Made by a program: the position numbers and the translations under genes. Below are positions 35,746 through 44,478 of a stretch of 64,000 nucleotides of DNA, piece by piece. The notes under the pieces were generated by a model. That model did not search any database and had not been told where the DNA came from. It saw only the letters and a list, made by a program, of their open reading frames with translations. This stretch comes from Pedobacter lusitanus (GTDB lineage: Bacteria > Bacteroidota > Bacteroidia > Sphingobacteriales > Sphingobacteriaceae): assembly GCF_040026395.1 (NCBI RefSeq), contig NZ_CP157278.1, forward strand, positions 2,356,001-2,420,000, read 5' to 3'. Position 1 is the first letter of the stretch; every line of letters starts with the position of its first letter.

Positions 35746-36045
35746 CTAACCCAGATGTCTTTCTATAATCTCCTTTAACTGGCCGGCTGGAATTACGCCA
35801 GACTGCCGCCATTTGATTTCTCCATTCCTGAAAAGGATTAATGTGGGTACACCCTGAATCTGATATTTACCGGAAACAGCAGGATTTTTATCTACGTCAA
35901 CTTTTAAAATTGTTGCCCGTTCTCCCAGCATACCTTTGAGCTGCTGCAGTATCGGAGCCATCATTTTACACGGACCACACCATTCGGCAGAAAAATCTAC
36001 CAGCACAGGTTTATCTGATTTAATAAGTTCTGCAAAGTTTGCCAT
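35746..36045 (-). CDS. trxA: Thioredoxin
   Basis: A 99-residue protein with active site WCGPC (Cys23, Cys26) in [14 protein letters not shown] and the cis-Pro GVPTLILF. Full thioredoxin length. The 5' flank on the coding strand contains the 36059-36129 element with a terminator only 14 nt before the ATG, an unusual place for a terminator. Confidence 0.94.
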   Translation of the reverse strand: MANFAELIKSDKPVLVDFSAEWCGPCKMMAPILQQLKGMLGERATILKVDVDKNPAVSGKYQIQGVPTLILFRNGEIKWRQSGVIPAGQLKEIIERHLG

Positions 36046-36058
36046 AAAATAATTGTCT

Positions 36059-36129
36059 AAAAAAGAAGCGGGGACCCCACTTTCGCAGTATCCCCGCCAT
36101 CTAAATTAACGCTCTCAAATATATAGACG
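36059..36129 (-). ncRNA. Candidate small RNA or trxA leader (copy B)
   Basis: Reads on the minus strand as CGTCTATATATTTG, then GAGAGCGTTAATTTAGAT, a spacer and a hairpin closed by GCGGGGA/TCCCCGC with a TTCTTTTTT tail. Shares TGAGAGCGTTAATT, CGTCT and AGAT with copy A. TATATTTG fits the -7 consensus exactly. A terminator 14 nt before trxA suggests either a separate small RNA or premature termination controlling trxA. Confidence 0.45.
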
Positions 36130-36158
36130 CATATAATTTGATATTATTATATATCACC

Positions 36159-36626
36159 TTAAATATTTTTTAAGATTAATCGTTTTTGTGCCATTATATA
36201 ACCTAAATGTAAGCCTTCGTGAAGCGGGAGAAACTTTACGGCATCCTCTATACCATTTAAATCAACGCCGTAACGTGTAGTCCATCCTTTATAATTATCA
36301 AACAGCTGCTGATGATAATCTGTTTTAAACTGATCCAACGTAGAAATCAGCAGGGTCTTGATCTGTGCAATTTCTTCTGCTGAAACAATACCTTCAGGTT
36401 TAGTTCCGCCTGTATAACGCAGATAAAAATCTTTATCTACAAAAGTTTCCTGTCCTGCTCTCAAATAGCAGATCCCCTGCTGGGCGGCAACAAGATGCGC
36501 CAGATTCCAGATTATATTATTGTTGAATCCATCCGGAATCTCATTTAACTGTGCAGCAGTTAATTCACTGAGGCTTTCGATAAAACTTGTTCTGACTTGT
36601 TTGACATTATCAATGATCTGATTCAT
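36159..36626 (-). CDS. DinB-family protein
   Basis: A 155-residue four-helix-bundle protein with the DinB/YfiT pattern: His residues in IWNLAHLVAAQQ and LPLHEGLHLGYI form the likely metal site. Family members are metal-dependent enzymes, often thiol S-transferases (bacillithiol or mycothiol), function here unassigned. Monocistronic. Confidence 0.88.
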   Translation of the reverse strand: MNQIIDNVKQVRTSFIESLSELTAAQLNEIPDGFNNNIIWNLAHLVAAQQGICYLRAGQETFVDKDFYLRYTGGTKPEGIVSAEEIAQIKTLLISTLDQFKTDYHQQLFDNYKGWTTRYGVDLNGIEDAVKFLPLHEGLHLGYIMAQKRLILKNI

Positions 36627-36664
36627 ATATTTCAGGTTAAAATTTATTTTATACTGGCTGTAAT

Positions 36665-37834
36665 TTAAATTGATTCAGGCGTAGTGCCAATCGTCTTCTG
36701 ATGTCTGAAAAATAACTGAGAGATGGGTACCAGCATCAGTCCGCAGAGACCAAAAATCACAAAAGCAATTCTCAGGTTGAATGCATGTGCAAGGTATCCG
36801 ATAATTGGCGGGCCAAGCAACATTCCGGTGATAGCATAAGTAGCTATAATAGAAATAGCCATACCTGGCGAATACTTTCTGGAAGCTCCGGCAAGTGCAT
36901 AAGACATGGGTACTACCGCAGCGGTACCAAAACCAACCAGTGAAAAACCAATCATGGCTGTCCAGAACTGCGGAAATATAATGGCAAGGGAAATTCCCGA
37001 GACGATAAAGCATGCACTCATCAGATAAGTTGCAGGCATTCCTATTCTGCCGATGATCAGATCAGATAAAAATCTGGAAGCGGCCATAAAAGTCATAAAA
37101 ATCAGATACCCATAAGTAAATATCTTCACATGCAGCACTTCCTGAAAGTAAATGCCGCTCCAGTCAAACATCCCTCCTTCGCATATCGCTGCAAAAAAAA
37201 CAACGACACCCAGGTACAGGATATAGGGATCAGGCTTGCCTACAATAATTTTATTTCCACTTTCAGACCGGTCACCTTTTAACAGAAACTGATAAGAATA
37301 ACAGGTAATCAGTAAACTAACGGTAGCCACAATGAGCAGGTGCATATGCAGCGACACATTATAGGTAAGCAGCAACGTAGAAAAGGCTACACCTGCAATC
37401 CCTCCTGTGCTCCAGAAACCATGAAAAGAGCCAATGATTTTCTGACTGAACTGCTTTTGCAGCGTAATAGCCTGCGTATTGACAGAAATATTGAAAATAC
37501 GCGTTGTAAAAGAAAACAATACTACTGCTGCAACCAGACTGAAAGTATTTTGGGTAAATCCGATCATAGCCAGTGCAATGGCATTCAGCCCATAACCAAC
37601 TGCCAGGGGAACACGGCTGTTATATTTGGAAACCAGCCATCCTGAAATGGGCAGACCGATCAGTGAGCCTACAGGCATAGCGAGTAAAATTGTTCCCAGC
37701 TCGGCTTCATTAAAGCCGAAAGCCATCTTAATAGTTGGTATTCTTGATGCCCAGGTAGCAAAACTGAAACCCGACATAAAGAAAAAAGTACTGAGAAATA
37801 TTCTGTGTTTGTTTTTGGTGATTGTATCCTTCAT
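36665..37834 (-). CDS. MFS transporter, YbjJ-like
   Basis: A 389-residue, 12-TM transporter with FATWASRIPTIKMAFGFNEA at the N-terminus, typical of the YbjJ subgroup (substrate uncertain). It lies 38 nt upstream of the DinB gene on the same strand and may share a transcript. Confidence 0.85.
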   Translation of the reverse strand: MKDTITKNKHRIFLSTFFFMSGFSFATWASRIPTIKMAFGFNEAELGTILLAMPVGSLIGLPISGWLVSKYNSRVPLAVGYGLNAIALAMIGFTQNTFSLVAAVVLFSFTTRIFNISVNTQAITLQKQFSQKIIGSFHGFWSTGGIAGVAFSTLLLTYNVSLHMHLLIVATVSLLITCYSYQFLLKGDRSESGNKIIVGKPDPYILYLGVVVFFAAICEGGMFDWSGIYFQEVLHVKIFTYGYLIFMTFMAASRFLSDLIIGRIGMPATYLMSACFIVSGISLAIIFPQFWTAMIGFSLVGFGTAAVVPMSYALAGASRKYSPGMAISIIATYAITGMLLGPPIIGYLAHAFNLRIAFVIFGLCGLMLVPISQLFFRHQKTIGTTPESI

Positions 37835-37903
37835 TTACTATGCAAAGATAAGTTCTGTCTGCATTTAAATCGTTAAAATACCCGCTCTTATTTTTGTCAA
37901 TTA

Positions 37904-38440
37904 TCATTTTGTATAAGGTAAAAGTTCTTTCCAGTGTTCCAGTTTTTGTGCAAAGGTTTTTGTGGCATTTGCACCGCTTGGAGAAGGCAATAAATGATAG
38001 TTTTTATCGCTGCTTTTTTTCACATATCTGTTGTAAAACTGTTCTGCTTTTCTGCTGTCAAAAAACACTTCTGTGATTGCAGGATACTGTTCATAAAAAG
38101 CCGCAAAATCATTAACCACTTCATTTTTGATATTACTGTCCAGACTGCCTTCACAGGTACAGGATTCCAGTACATCCCATAGCCCAATACCGCGCTGGAG
38201 CAAGAAGTTCTTCCTCGCCTGATAATCAGGATCAACCGGCTGATCAAAAAGCGCATAGATCAGTTTCCAGAAATGATTACCAGAATGTCCGTAGTATTGC
38301 TGCAGACTCAAAGAGCGGTCACCGGGCATCGTACCGAGCAACAGAATTTTACACTGCTGATCAATGATGGGTGCAAAGGCCGTTTTTACAGGAGCAATCG
38401 TTGGTTTATCCATTATCTTATTCTTTAACTCAGTACGCAT
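37904..38440 (-). CDS. DNA-deoxyinosine glycosylase, uracil-DNA glycosylase superfamily
   Basis: A 178-residue protein (an internal Met at 38413 would shorten it by nine residues). ILLLGTMPGDRSL resembles the GxxPG motif 1 region and LLPSPSGANA the motif 2 loop of the UDG fold, in the form found in the hypoxanthine-DNA glycosylase group (TIGR04274). It removes deaminated adenine from DNA. Reads toward the MFS gene; monocistronic. Confidence 0.82.
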   Translation of the reverse strand: MRTELKNKIMDKPTIAPVKTAFAPIIDQQCKILLLGTMPGDRSLSLQQYYGHSGNHFWKLIYALFDQPVDPDYQARKNFLLQRGIGLWDVLESCTCEGSLDSNIKNEVVNDFAAFYEQYPAITEVFFDSRKAEQFYNRYVKKSSDKNYHLLPSPSGANATKTFAQKLEHWKELLPYTK

Positions 38441-38559
38441 ATTCAGTTTAAATCACCGGCATCGTCCGGCTAAAATAAGCATAAACATCACAGAGCGAAA
38501 GATGTTCTGTTATTGTTGCTGATATTGCTACCTTTGCAGATTGAATAAAAGAAATACCA

Positions 38560-39393
38560 ATGATACAGATAGGACAATACAACGAGTTGAGAATTATAAA
38601 CAAGACAGAATCAGGACTAATACTGTCTGATGGCGATAAGGAAGCGCTATTGCCCTATAATCATGTCCCTAAGGATGCTGAAATTGGAGATAATATCAAC
38701 GTTTTTGTTTACATGCATAAAGATGGAAAACTGCATGCAACCACGCAGAAACCTCTGGCTTGTGTTGGCGATTTTGCTTACCTGACAGTTGTGGAAGATG
38801 GGGAGAATGGGGTTTTCATGGATATTGGCATTGATAAAGATGTATATGTACCTGAAAAAGAACAAAAACGCCCGATGTTTAAGGGTGATAAACATGTAGT
38901 TTATGTTTTCCTTGACGACAGTAATGACCGTATGGTAGCTTCGTCCAGATTAACCAATTTTGTGGAAGAAGAGGAAATCAATTTTGAAGAGGGTGATGAG
39001 GTAAGTTTATTAATAGCTGACCGCAGTGATCTGGGTTATAATGCTATTATTGATAATAAGTATATCGGATTATTATATCAGAATGAATTATTTGATCAGC
39101 TTAATCCTGGTGAAATCAGAAAAGGATGGATTAAAAAAGTCAGAGTTGAAGGAAAAATTGACCTGAGCCTGCAACCGATGGGTTATGGTCATATCCTGGA
39201 TATGAAAGAAGTACTGATTAAAATGCTGGAAGAAAACAGAGGTGTAATTGCTCTGGGAGATAAAAGTTCACCTGAAGAAATCTATGACCAACTAAAAATC
39301 AGCAAGAAAGCATTTAAGAAAACGACTGGTGCGCTTTATAAAGAGCGTTTGATTACTATTGGTGATCATGAAATCAGGTTATTATCTGAATAA
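38560..39393 (+). CDS. CvfB/YitL-family S1 RNA-binding protein
   Basis: A 277-residue protein of the CvfB type: N-terminal S1-like domains (about 1-65; 68-130 with GVFMDIGIDKDVYVP), a further S1 region (about 140-205; LLIADRSDLGYNAIIDNKYIGLLY) and a C-terminal winged-helix domain (LKISKKAFKKTTGALYKE). Binds RNA; in Firmicutes affects virulence and post-transcriptional control. Terminated by a good hairpin. Confidence 0.92.
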   Translation: MIQIGQYNELRIINKTESGLILSDGDKEALLPYNHVPKDAEIGDNINVFVYMHKDGKLHATTQKPLACVGDFAYLTVVEDGENGVFMDIGIDKDVYVPEKEQKRPMFKGDKHVVYVFLDDSNDRMVASSRLTNFVEEEEINFEEGDEVSLLIADRSDLGYNAIIDNKYIGLLYQNELFDQLNPGEIRKGWIKKVRVEGKIDLSLQPMGYGHILDMKEVLIKMLEENRGVIALGDKSSPEEIYDQLKISKKAFKKTTGALYKERLITIGDHEIRLLSE

Positions 39394-39398
39394 AACTC

Positions 39399-39428
39399 AA
39401 AAAGGCTCCTGAATACAGGGGCCTTTTT
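39399..39428. terminator. Rho-independent terminator
   Basis: AAAAAGGC-CCTG/CAGG-GCCTTTTT hairpin with one mismatch and flanking A and T runs; between convergent genes and able to act on both. Confidence 0.9.
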
Positions 39429-39446
39429 ATTATAAGCCGGTCTTTA

Positions 39447-39935
39447 CTATGAACAGATCTGATGTAACATCCAGATTGAACAGGAATAATGTCCGGTATC
39501 GCCAATTGGTTTATCCAGCAGTTCGAATCCCAGTTTTTTGTAGGCAGCAACTGCAGCTGCAAGCTCCGGCATAGATTCCAGGTAAACAGACTTATAGCCT
39601 GATTCATCAGCTGTAGCAATACATTTCTGCATCAGTATCTTACCTAAGCCCTTCCCTCTGTGAACTGAAGCAACATACATTTTCACCAGTTCAACTGTAT
39701 CATCCGATAGTCCTTTTGTTGGATAAATCCCTGCACCTGCGATCAGCTCTTCACCCTCTGCAGCAACATAATACCTGCTCCCCGGTATACGAAAAGATTC
39801 ATAAAGGTGATTGGTACTTTCATCAAAATAAGCAGTTCCGGGAATGTTAAGACCAAACTCTTCCAGGCTCGTTTTTATAATCACAGCCATTGCAGCGTTA
39901 TCCTGCGGCTGGATTTCCCTTATTATAATACTCAT
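39447..39935 (-). CDS. GNAT-family N-acetyltransferase
   Basis: A 162-residue GNAT protein: acetyl-CoA loop VHRGKGLGKILMQKC (about 94-108) after strand VKMYVAS, and AAVAAYKKLGFELL near the C-terminus. Acceptor unknown. Monocistronic. Confidence 0.9.
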   Translation of the reverse strand: MSIIIREIQPQDNAAMAVIIKTSLEEFGLNIPGTAYFDESTNHLYESFRIPGSRYYVAAEGEELIAGAGIYPTKGLSDDTVELVKMYVASVHRGKGLGKILMQKCIATADESGYKSVYLESMPELAAAVAAYKKLGFELLDKPIGDTGHYSCSIWMLHQICS

Positions 39936-40061
39936 CCTGCTAATCTAATTAAACAGGGGTAAAAAATAAAAACATCTTTAAAACAATAGCACCTGGTCCT
40001 TGTTATCTTTTATTGGAATAAAAAATTAATCTCCATATCATTTGTACACTATCTGTAATTA

Positions 40062-40652
40062 ATGAAATACTTCTTTATCATAGCACTTTTAATCTGTTCA
40101 GAAAAAATATTCTCCCAGTCAGCGACTTATAAGTTAATCAATAAAGAAACTGGTACATCAGCCAGTATTGCTGTCAGGAAAACAGATGACCAGGTGGATG
40201 TAAATATTCTTGCCAACTGGAACAACAAAGCCGGCACCTACGGACAGTTTACCGGGAAAGGTATACTGACTGATAATAAAATTACGATCAGAACAGAGAA
40301 AAAATCACAGTTATGCAAAATAGACCTTACTTTCTCTAAGGATTCTCTGAATGCTGATTTTCAGGATTGCGAAAATTTTCAGCTTTCCAACAACTTCTCT
40401 GGTATTTACACCAAAATAGCGGATAATGTAACCGGTGAATATATAGTTGTTGCTGACATCTGCTACTTCTACAGCAAGCCTGATGAAAAATCAAGGAAAA
40501 AGGGTTTTGCCTACACTCCGGAAGTCCTGAATATCGAAGAGCTTTTTGAAGGAAACTGGGGATTTGCCACATTGATGACAGAAGGAAAACAGCTTTTTGG
40601 TTATGTAAAGCTATCAGACTTAAAGTTTAAGAGAACTTATCTCTATGACTAA
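40062..40652 (+). CDS. Secreted protein with C-terminal SH3-like region
   Basis: A 196-residue exported protein (signal to about KIFSQ, residue 19). Residues ~25-125 are beta-rich; the last ~65 residues (GEYIVVADICYFYSKPDEKS to GYVKLSDLKFK) have the form of an SH3b-like domain. Function unknown, possibly surface or cell-wall associated. Confidence 0.72.
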   Translation: MKYFFIIALLICSEKIFSQSATYKLINKETGTSASIAVRKTDDQVDVNILANWNNKAGTYGQFTGKGILTDNKITIRTEKKSQLCKIDLTFSKDSLNADFQDCENFQLSNNFSGIYTKIADNVTGEYIVVADICYFYSKPDEKSRKKGFAYTPEVLNIEELFEGNWGFATLMTEGKQLFGYVKLSDLKFKRTYLYD

Positions 40653-40825
40653 TAGTACATATCTGACTATTACTTAATATTCTTTATCATCCCCTGCATA
40701 CCGATAAATTGATAAACAATACCTCCTTTCATACCTTTTTCTGCGGAAGCACAGGCAGTAACTTCACCAGACGAACTTTATAATCGTCTGCACTATAAAA
40801 TACCTGTGATCAAAACAAGAAAGAC

Positions 40826-41815
40826 ATGAACAGAAGAGATTTATTAAAAACGATGGGGTTAGCCGGAGCAGCTTTCACCCTACCATCCTTTTTAGCATTT
40901 AGCCCCGGAGATGAACTCTCCGCAAAAACTAAATCCGGACATATCAATGTGACACTGGGAAAACTGGAGCTATTGATTGTCAGCGACGGGTTTGCAGCAT
41001 TTAATTTCCCCCAAACCTTTTTTGCGCCTGGCATTGACCCTGAATTGGTAAAAAGACAATTATACGATATCTTTTTACCAGAGAACAAAATAGAAGTATC
41101 GGTCAATGTAATGGTAATCAAACAGGAGAACCGGATTATATTAATTGATACTGGTTTTGGCCCTGATTATGGGTTGAATTGCGGCTGGTTATCAGAAAAT
41201 CTGATTATTGCAGGTATCCAACCCTCAGCAATTACGGATGTCTTTATCACCCATGCACATGTTGATCATATTGGTGGCATTCTCGATAAGAATGATAATC
41301 TCACTTATCAGAATGCCCGGTACCACATAGCAAAAAAAGAATTTGATTTCTGGATGGGAGATAATCCCGATTTCTCGAAAAGTAAAAACACATCAAGCTC
41401 AGAGCCGGATATTCTTTTGGCAAAAAAGGTGTTAGGAAAGATCCAGGATAAATTAGAGTTCTTCAATTATGGTGATGAATTATTCTCCTGTCTTAAAACA
41501 GAACTGGCAGAAGGACATACTCCGGGACATACGCTTTTTACCCTCTCTTCAGAAAACAAACAGCTTAAACACCTGGTAGATATTACACACTCTACTTTAC
41601 TTATGGCTCAGCCCGAGTGGGGAATACAATTAGATGCAGACTTTAATAAAGCAGTAAAAACAAGAAAAATAATACTGGAAAAAGCAGCCAAAAAACGGGA
41701 ACTGGTTATATCCACACACATCCCCTGGCCTGGAATAGGTTATATTTACAAAATCGGAACCGGTTATGAATGGAAGCCTTTTTCTTATCCCAATCCCAGA
41801 GAAATCATTATCTGA
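40826..41815 (+). CDS. Metallo-beta-lactamase-fold hydrolase, exported
   Basis: A 329-residue MBL-fold protein with a twin-arginine-type start (MNRRDLLKTMGLAGAAF) and metal motif THAHVDHIGG (His143, His145, Asp147, His148), later GHTPGHTLF and IDTGFG. Activity could be lactonase or beta-lactamase-like; unassigned. The terminator after the stop is split by an IS-like scar (41840-41882). Confidence 0.9.
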   Translation: MNRRDLLKTMGLAGAAFTLPSFLAFSPGDELSAKTKSGHINVTLGKLELLIVSDGFAAFNFPQTFFAPGIDPELVKRQLYDIFLPENKIEVSVNVMVIKQENRIILIDTGFGPDYGLNCGWLSENLIIAGIQPSAITDVFITHAHVDHIGGILDKNDNLTYQNARYHIAKKEFDFWMGDNPDFSKSKNTSSSEPDILLAKKVLGKIQDKLEFFNYGDELFSCLKTELAEGHTPGHTLFTLSSENKQLKHLVDITHSTLLMAQPEWGIQLDADFNKAVKTRKIILEKAAKKRELVISTHIPWPGIGYIYKIGTGYEWKPFSYPNPREIII

Positions 41816-41816
41816 T

Positions 41817-41897
41817 AAAAAAGCCCCTGTCTTTAGAACTGAAGTGCCCCCAAAAAGTTAGACACTCATTGGGGGCACTTCAAACAAGGCCTTTTTT
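41817..41897. terminator. Bidirectional terminator interrupted by a 43-bp insertion
   Basis: Left arm AAAAAAGCCCCTGT (41817-41830) pairs with right arm ACAAGGCCTTTTTT (41884-41897) at 12 of 14 positions; between them, in the loop, sits the palindromic element at 41840-41882. Convergent genes on both sides use it. The insert adds its own perfect hairpin. Confidence 0.65.
41840..41882. mobile_element. IS3-like terminal-repeat scar (43 bp) with 3-bp target duplication
   Basis: Perfect 14-bp inverted repeats TGAAGTGCCCCCAA / TTGGGGGCACTTCA around AAAGTTAGACACTCA. CCCCCAAAAAGTTAGACA resembles the inner end of IS3/IS150-group terminal repeats (from memory). AAC flanks both sides (41837-41839, 41883-41885), as expected for a 3-bp duplication. 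The transposase is gone, so it is an internal deletion or miniature element. Confidence 0.6.
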
Positions 41898-41936
41898 ATT
41901 GTATTGAGTATTATCAAAATCACAGAACCTGGTAAT

Positions 41937-43316
41937 TCAGATCTCTCTCACTACTCTGAATCCCCACATATTCGTTCGTACTTCAGAAGAGAAATAAGAA
42001 TTTCTGTACGCACTGCGCAAATTTCTGATTCTATATAGCCACGCACCACCTCTGGTAATTCCAAACATAGCATAACCATTTGTTCTTGGCTCACCATTTA
42101 CAGGAGCTCCGTTATAATTAGGATACCAGTCATCCGCAACCCATTCTCTCGCATTACCTGCAATATCATATAATCCAAACTTATTTGGTTGAAATTTACC
42201 TACCGGGGCAGTATATGGAAATCCATCAGTACAATCCGTATTGGGAAAAACAAACCCATCTGATGTATAGGTATTAATAGCTTTACTACTCAAATCATAA
42301 GTATTTGCGTAACCACAGGCATCTTTAGGATCATTACCCCAGTAATAGGTAGTCTGTGTACCTGCTCTTGCAAAATACTCCCATTCACTCTCGGATGGCA
42401 AACGATACTTTTTACCTGTCTTTTGTGATAACCATTGTGCATAGTCATTCGCCACCTCTTTGGTTATACAAACAACAGGATCATTATCTGTTTGAGGAAA
42501 TCCTGGATTTGTATAATCTGCTCCTTTCACAGGCAGCATCCTGGACTCCTGATTTGCAATCCAGCACCGGCATCCGTCAAGAGGTTTATAATTAGTCTCC
42601 TTTGCAAATTGCCTAAACTGTCCCAGTGTAACTTCGTTAATTCCCACTGCAAGTGATTTTGCAATAGTTACCTGATGTAATGGTTTTGAATACTCGCTGG
42701 CAAAAGGTTCTACATCAAGCCTGGCATTTTCTTCATCAGTCCCCCCCATAATGAATGATCCGGAAGGAACAACAATCATCTTAGGCAGATAAGATTCCAG
42801 TCCATCCTGAAAGATCAATCCTGCCGCTGTTAAAGACGAAACAGATACTCCATTTGAGGTAGCAGGGCTTATATTTTTGTTTCTGGGATCAACGGAAAGC
42901 AGGTTCTTTCTGATATCATCAATTCTGACTCTCCATTCCATTACTGCAGCTTCTAACTTATCTTTAGTAACCTGTTCCGGACTGGGATTTTTTTCGTCTG
43001 CACAAGCCTGCATAATAAATTCCGCTTCTTTCTCCAGATTGTTAAAACGTTTCTTAAACTCTTCTTTCTGAGGAAAATTAACTTTATGTTCGGCCGTAAC
43101 TTTAGCAAAGTTCTCTTTCACATTTTTCAAATCTGCCAGTACTTTACTGTAGGTAACATTACAGTTCTCAACCCATACCAGATCATCACTTAATTTATCA
43201 AGTGACCTGGAAAATTCATCTGGCTGATATTGCTGAATCTCTTTTGTTTTCTTGCTGCAACTAATGGTTAATAACCACAACAGGGATATTGCTACAATCA
43301 GTTTTTTGTTTTTTAT
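41937..43316 (-). CDS. FGE-sulfatase (SUMF1-fold) lipoprotein with N-terminal coiled coil
   Basis: The lipoprotein signal (lipidated Cys in LTISCSKKTKE) is complete only if translation begins at ATA 43316, where ATG would be expected; a TTG at 43280 is the nearest usual start but would begin inside the signal. Residues ~25-140 form a helical Glu/Lys region, ~170-450 is an FGE fold (MVVPSGSFIMGG, EVTLGQFRQF, RLPSESEWEYFARAG, AGNAREWVADDW, ITRGGAWLYRIR). The catalytic Cys pair of true formylglycine-generating enzymes is absent, so it is probably a structural or motility-type relative, not an FGE. Confidence 0.85.
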   Translation of the reverse strand: MKNKKLIVAISLLWLLTISCSKKTKEIQQYQPDEFSRSLDKLSDDLVWVENCNVTYSKVLADLKNVKENFAKVTAEHKVNFPQKEEFKKRFNNLEKEAEFIMQACADEKNPSPEQVTKDKLEAAVMEWRVRIDDIRKNLLSVDPRNKNISPATSNGVSVSSLTAAGLIFQDGLESYLPKMIVVPSGSFIMGGTDEENARLDVEPFASEYSKPLHQVTIAKSLAVGINEVTLGQFRQFAKETNYKPLDGCRCWIANQESRMLPVKGADYTNPGFPQTDNDPVVCITKEVANDYAQWLSQKTGKKYRLPSESEWEYFARAGTQTTYYWGNDPKDACGYANTYDLSSKAINTYTSDGFVFPNTDCTDGFPYTAPVGKFQPNKFGLYDIAGNAREWVADDWYPNYNGAPVNGEPRTNGYAMFGITRGGAWLYRIRNLRSAYRNSYFSSEVRTNMWGFRVVREI

Positions 43317-43433
43317 CTTCTATTTCTATGTTGATATATGTAGAAACAAAGATAAATTGCTTGTTTTCGGGTAAAAGGTACGTCTGCGACAAAAAATGGT
43401 TAAACATTGACAATTTCAAAACTGTATGTCAGC

Positions 43434-44321
43434 CTAAACTATTTTATAGTTTTTTTTTCTAAAAACACTGGGTGTTAAACCGACTGTCTTCTTAAAGAAT
43501 TTAACAAAATTAGTAACCTCCGAAAACCCAAGCTGGTCTGAAATCTGTCTGATCTGATCGGATTTTAAAACTAACAGGCGTTTTGCTTCCAGAATCAAAC
43601 GCTCATCAATTATAACTTTAGGCGATTTTCCCAGAACATTAAATGTAACCCGCTGAAGTTTCCGCTCTGTTATATTCAAGATTTCAGCATAATCAACTAC
43701 TGAGAGTCTTTTTGTCAGGTTAGTTTCTAATAATTGTTTAAATGCGGTAATATATTCCAGATCTTTTCCCGACAAATTTCTATTATCAAAAACCATTACG
43801 TCTCTTTCTCTTATTGAGAGTAGTAAAAGATTATTTAAATAATTATGTAAAATCCGATATTGATAAGGATCAAATGGCTTTTTAATTTCGTTCTTTAATT
43901 CCTTAAAAATAAACGAAAAAAGAGAGGAGTCAGCTATCATACGCTGACTGTTTAATCCAAATGGATTATTAAATAAATCAGAATAATAAAGCAACCCCAT
44001 ATTTCTTTCTTCTGAACAGAAAAACTCATCAGTAAACACCACTGATGGCCCATCATAATCACCATCAGGATCAAAGGAATGAACTTTTCCTCTACCTATA
44101 AATAAAAGCATCCCTGGTTCAATTTTCACTGGTTTGAAATCTATGAAATGTACTCCGCTGCCTTCCTTTACCCAGATCATCAGGTTAAAATCTATTCGAT
44201 GAGGACGAAATAAATGAGCAGAATCAAAATTCAACCTTCCGGAAATTGCAGATACATTTATCTCTTGTTTGGTATTCAGACCATATCTAAACCCATAAGT
44301 AACCAAATCATTAACAGGCAT
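43434..44321 (-). CDS. AraC-family transcriptional regulator
   Basis: A 295-residue regulator: N-terminal cupin-like sensor (about 1-150) and a C-terminal double-HTH (about 195-290; LSVVDYAEILNITERKLQRV, then IRQISDQLGFSEVTNFVKFFKKTVGLTP). The C-terminal SVFRKKNYKIV tail fits. Target genes not identifiable; the downstream neighbour is the FGE-fold gene. It is on its own transcript. Confidence 0.92.
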   Translation of the reverse strand: MPVNDLVTYGFRYGLNTKQEINVSAISGRLNFDSAHLFRPHRIDFNLMIWVKEGSGVHFIDFKPVKIEPGMLLFIGRGKVHSFDPDGDYDGPSVVFTDEFFCSEERNMGLLYYSDLFNNPFGLNSQRMIADSSLFSFIFKELKNEIKKPFDPYQYRILHNYLNNLLLLSIRERDVMVFDNRNLSGKDLEYITAFKQLLETNLTKRLSVVDYAEILNITERKLQRVTFNVLGKSPKVIIDERLILEAKRLLVLKSDQIRQISDQLGFSEVTNFVKFFKKTVGLTPSVFRKKNYKIV

Positions 44322-44427
44322 CGTTCAAATTATTTGTCTATAAAACGAAAACTTATTAGTTTTAGTTGAAATCTGAAGAAGAAATATTTCGTTGTATTTT
44401 TCTGTAATACAACACCTTAAAATGACC

Positions 44428-44457
44428 AAAGGCGACAGAAATTAATCTATCGCCTTT
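44428..44457 (-). terminator. Rho-independent terminator of the DUF3050 gene
   Basis: AAAGGCGA/TCGCCTTT stem 22 nt after the leftward gene's stop; on the minus strand the hairpin is followed by TTTGGTCATTTT, a modest T-tract. Confidence 0.75.
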
Positions 44458-44478
44458 AAACAGCAATCTAAATGTCGA

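Noticed and set aside
43278..43280. TTG 43280 as true start of the FGE-fold gene
   Set aside because: It would remove the N-terminal basic part of a clear lipoprotein signal that is in frame upstream.
41937..43316. Formylglycine-generating enzyme
   Set aside because: The two catalytic cysteines are absent.
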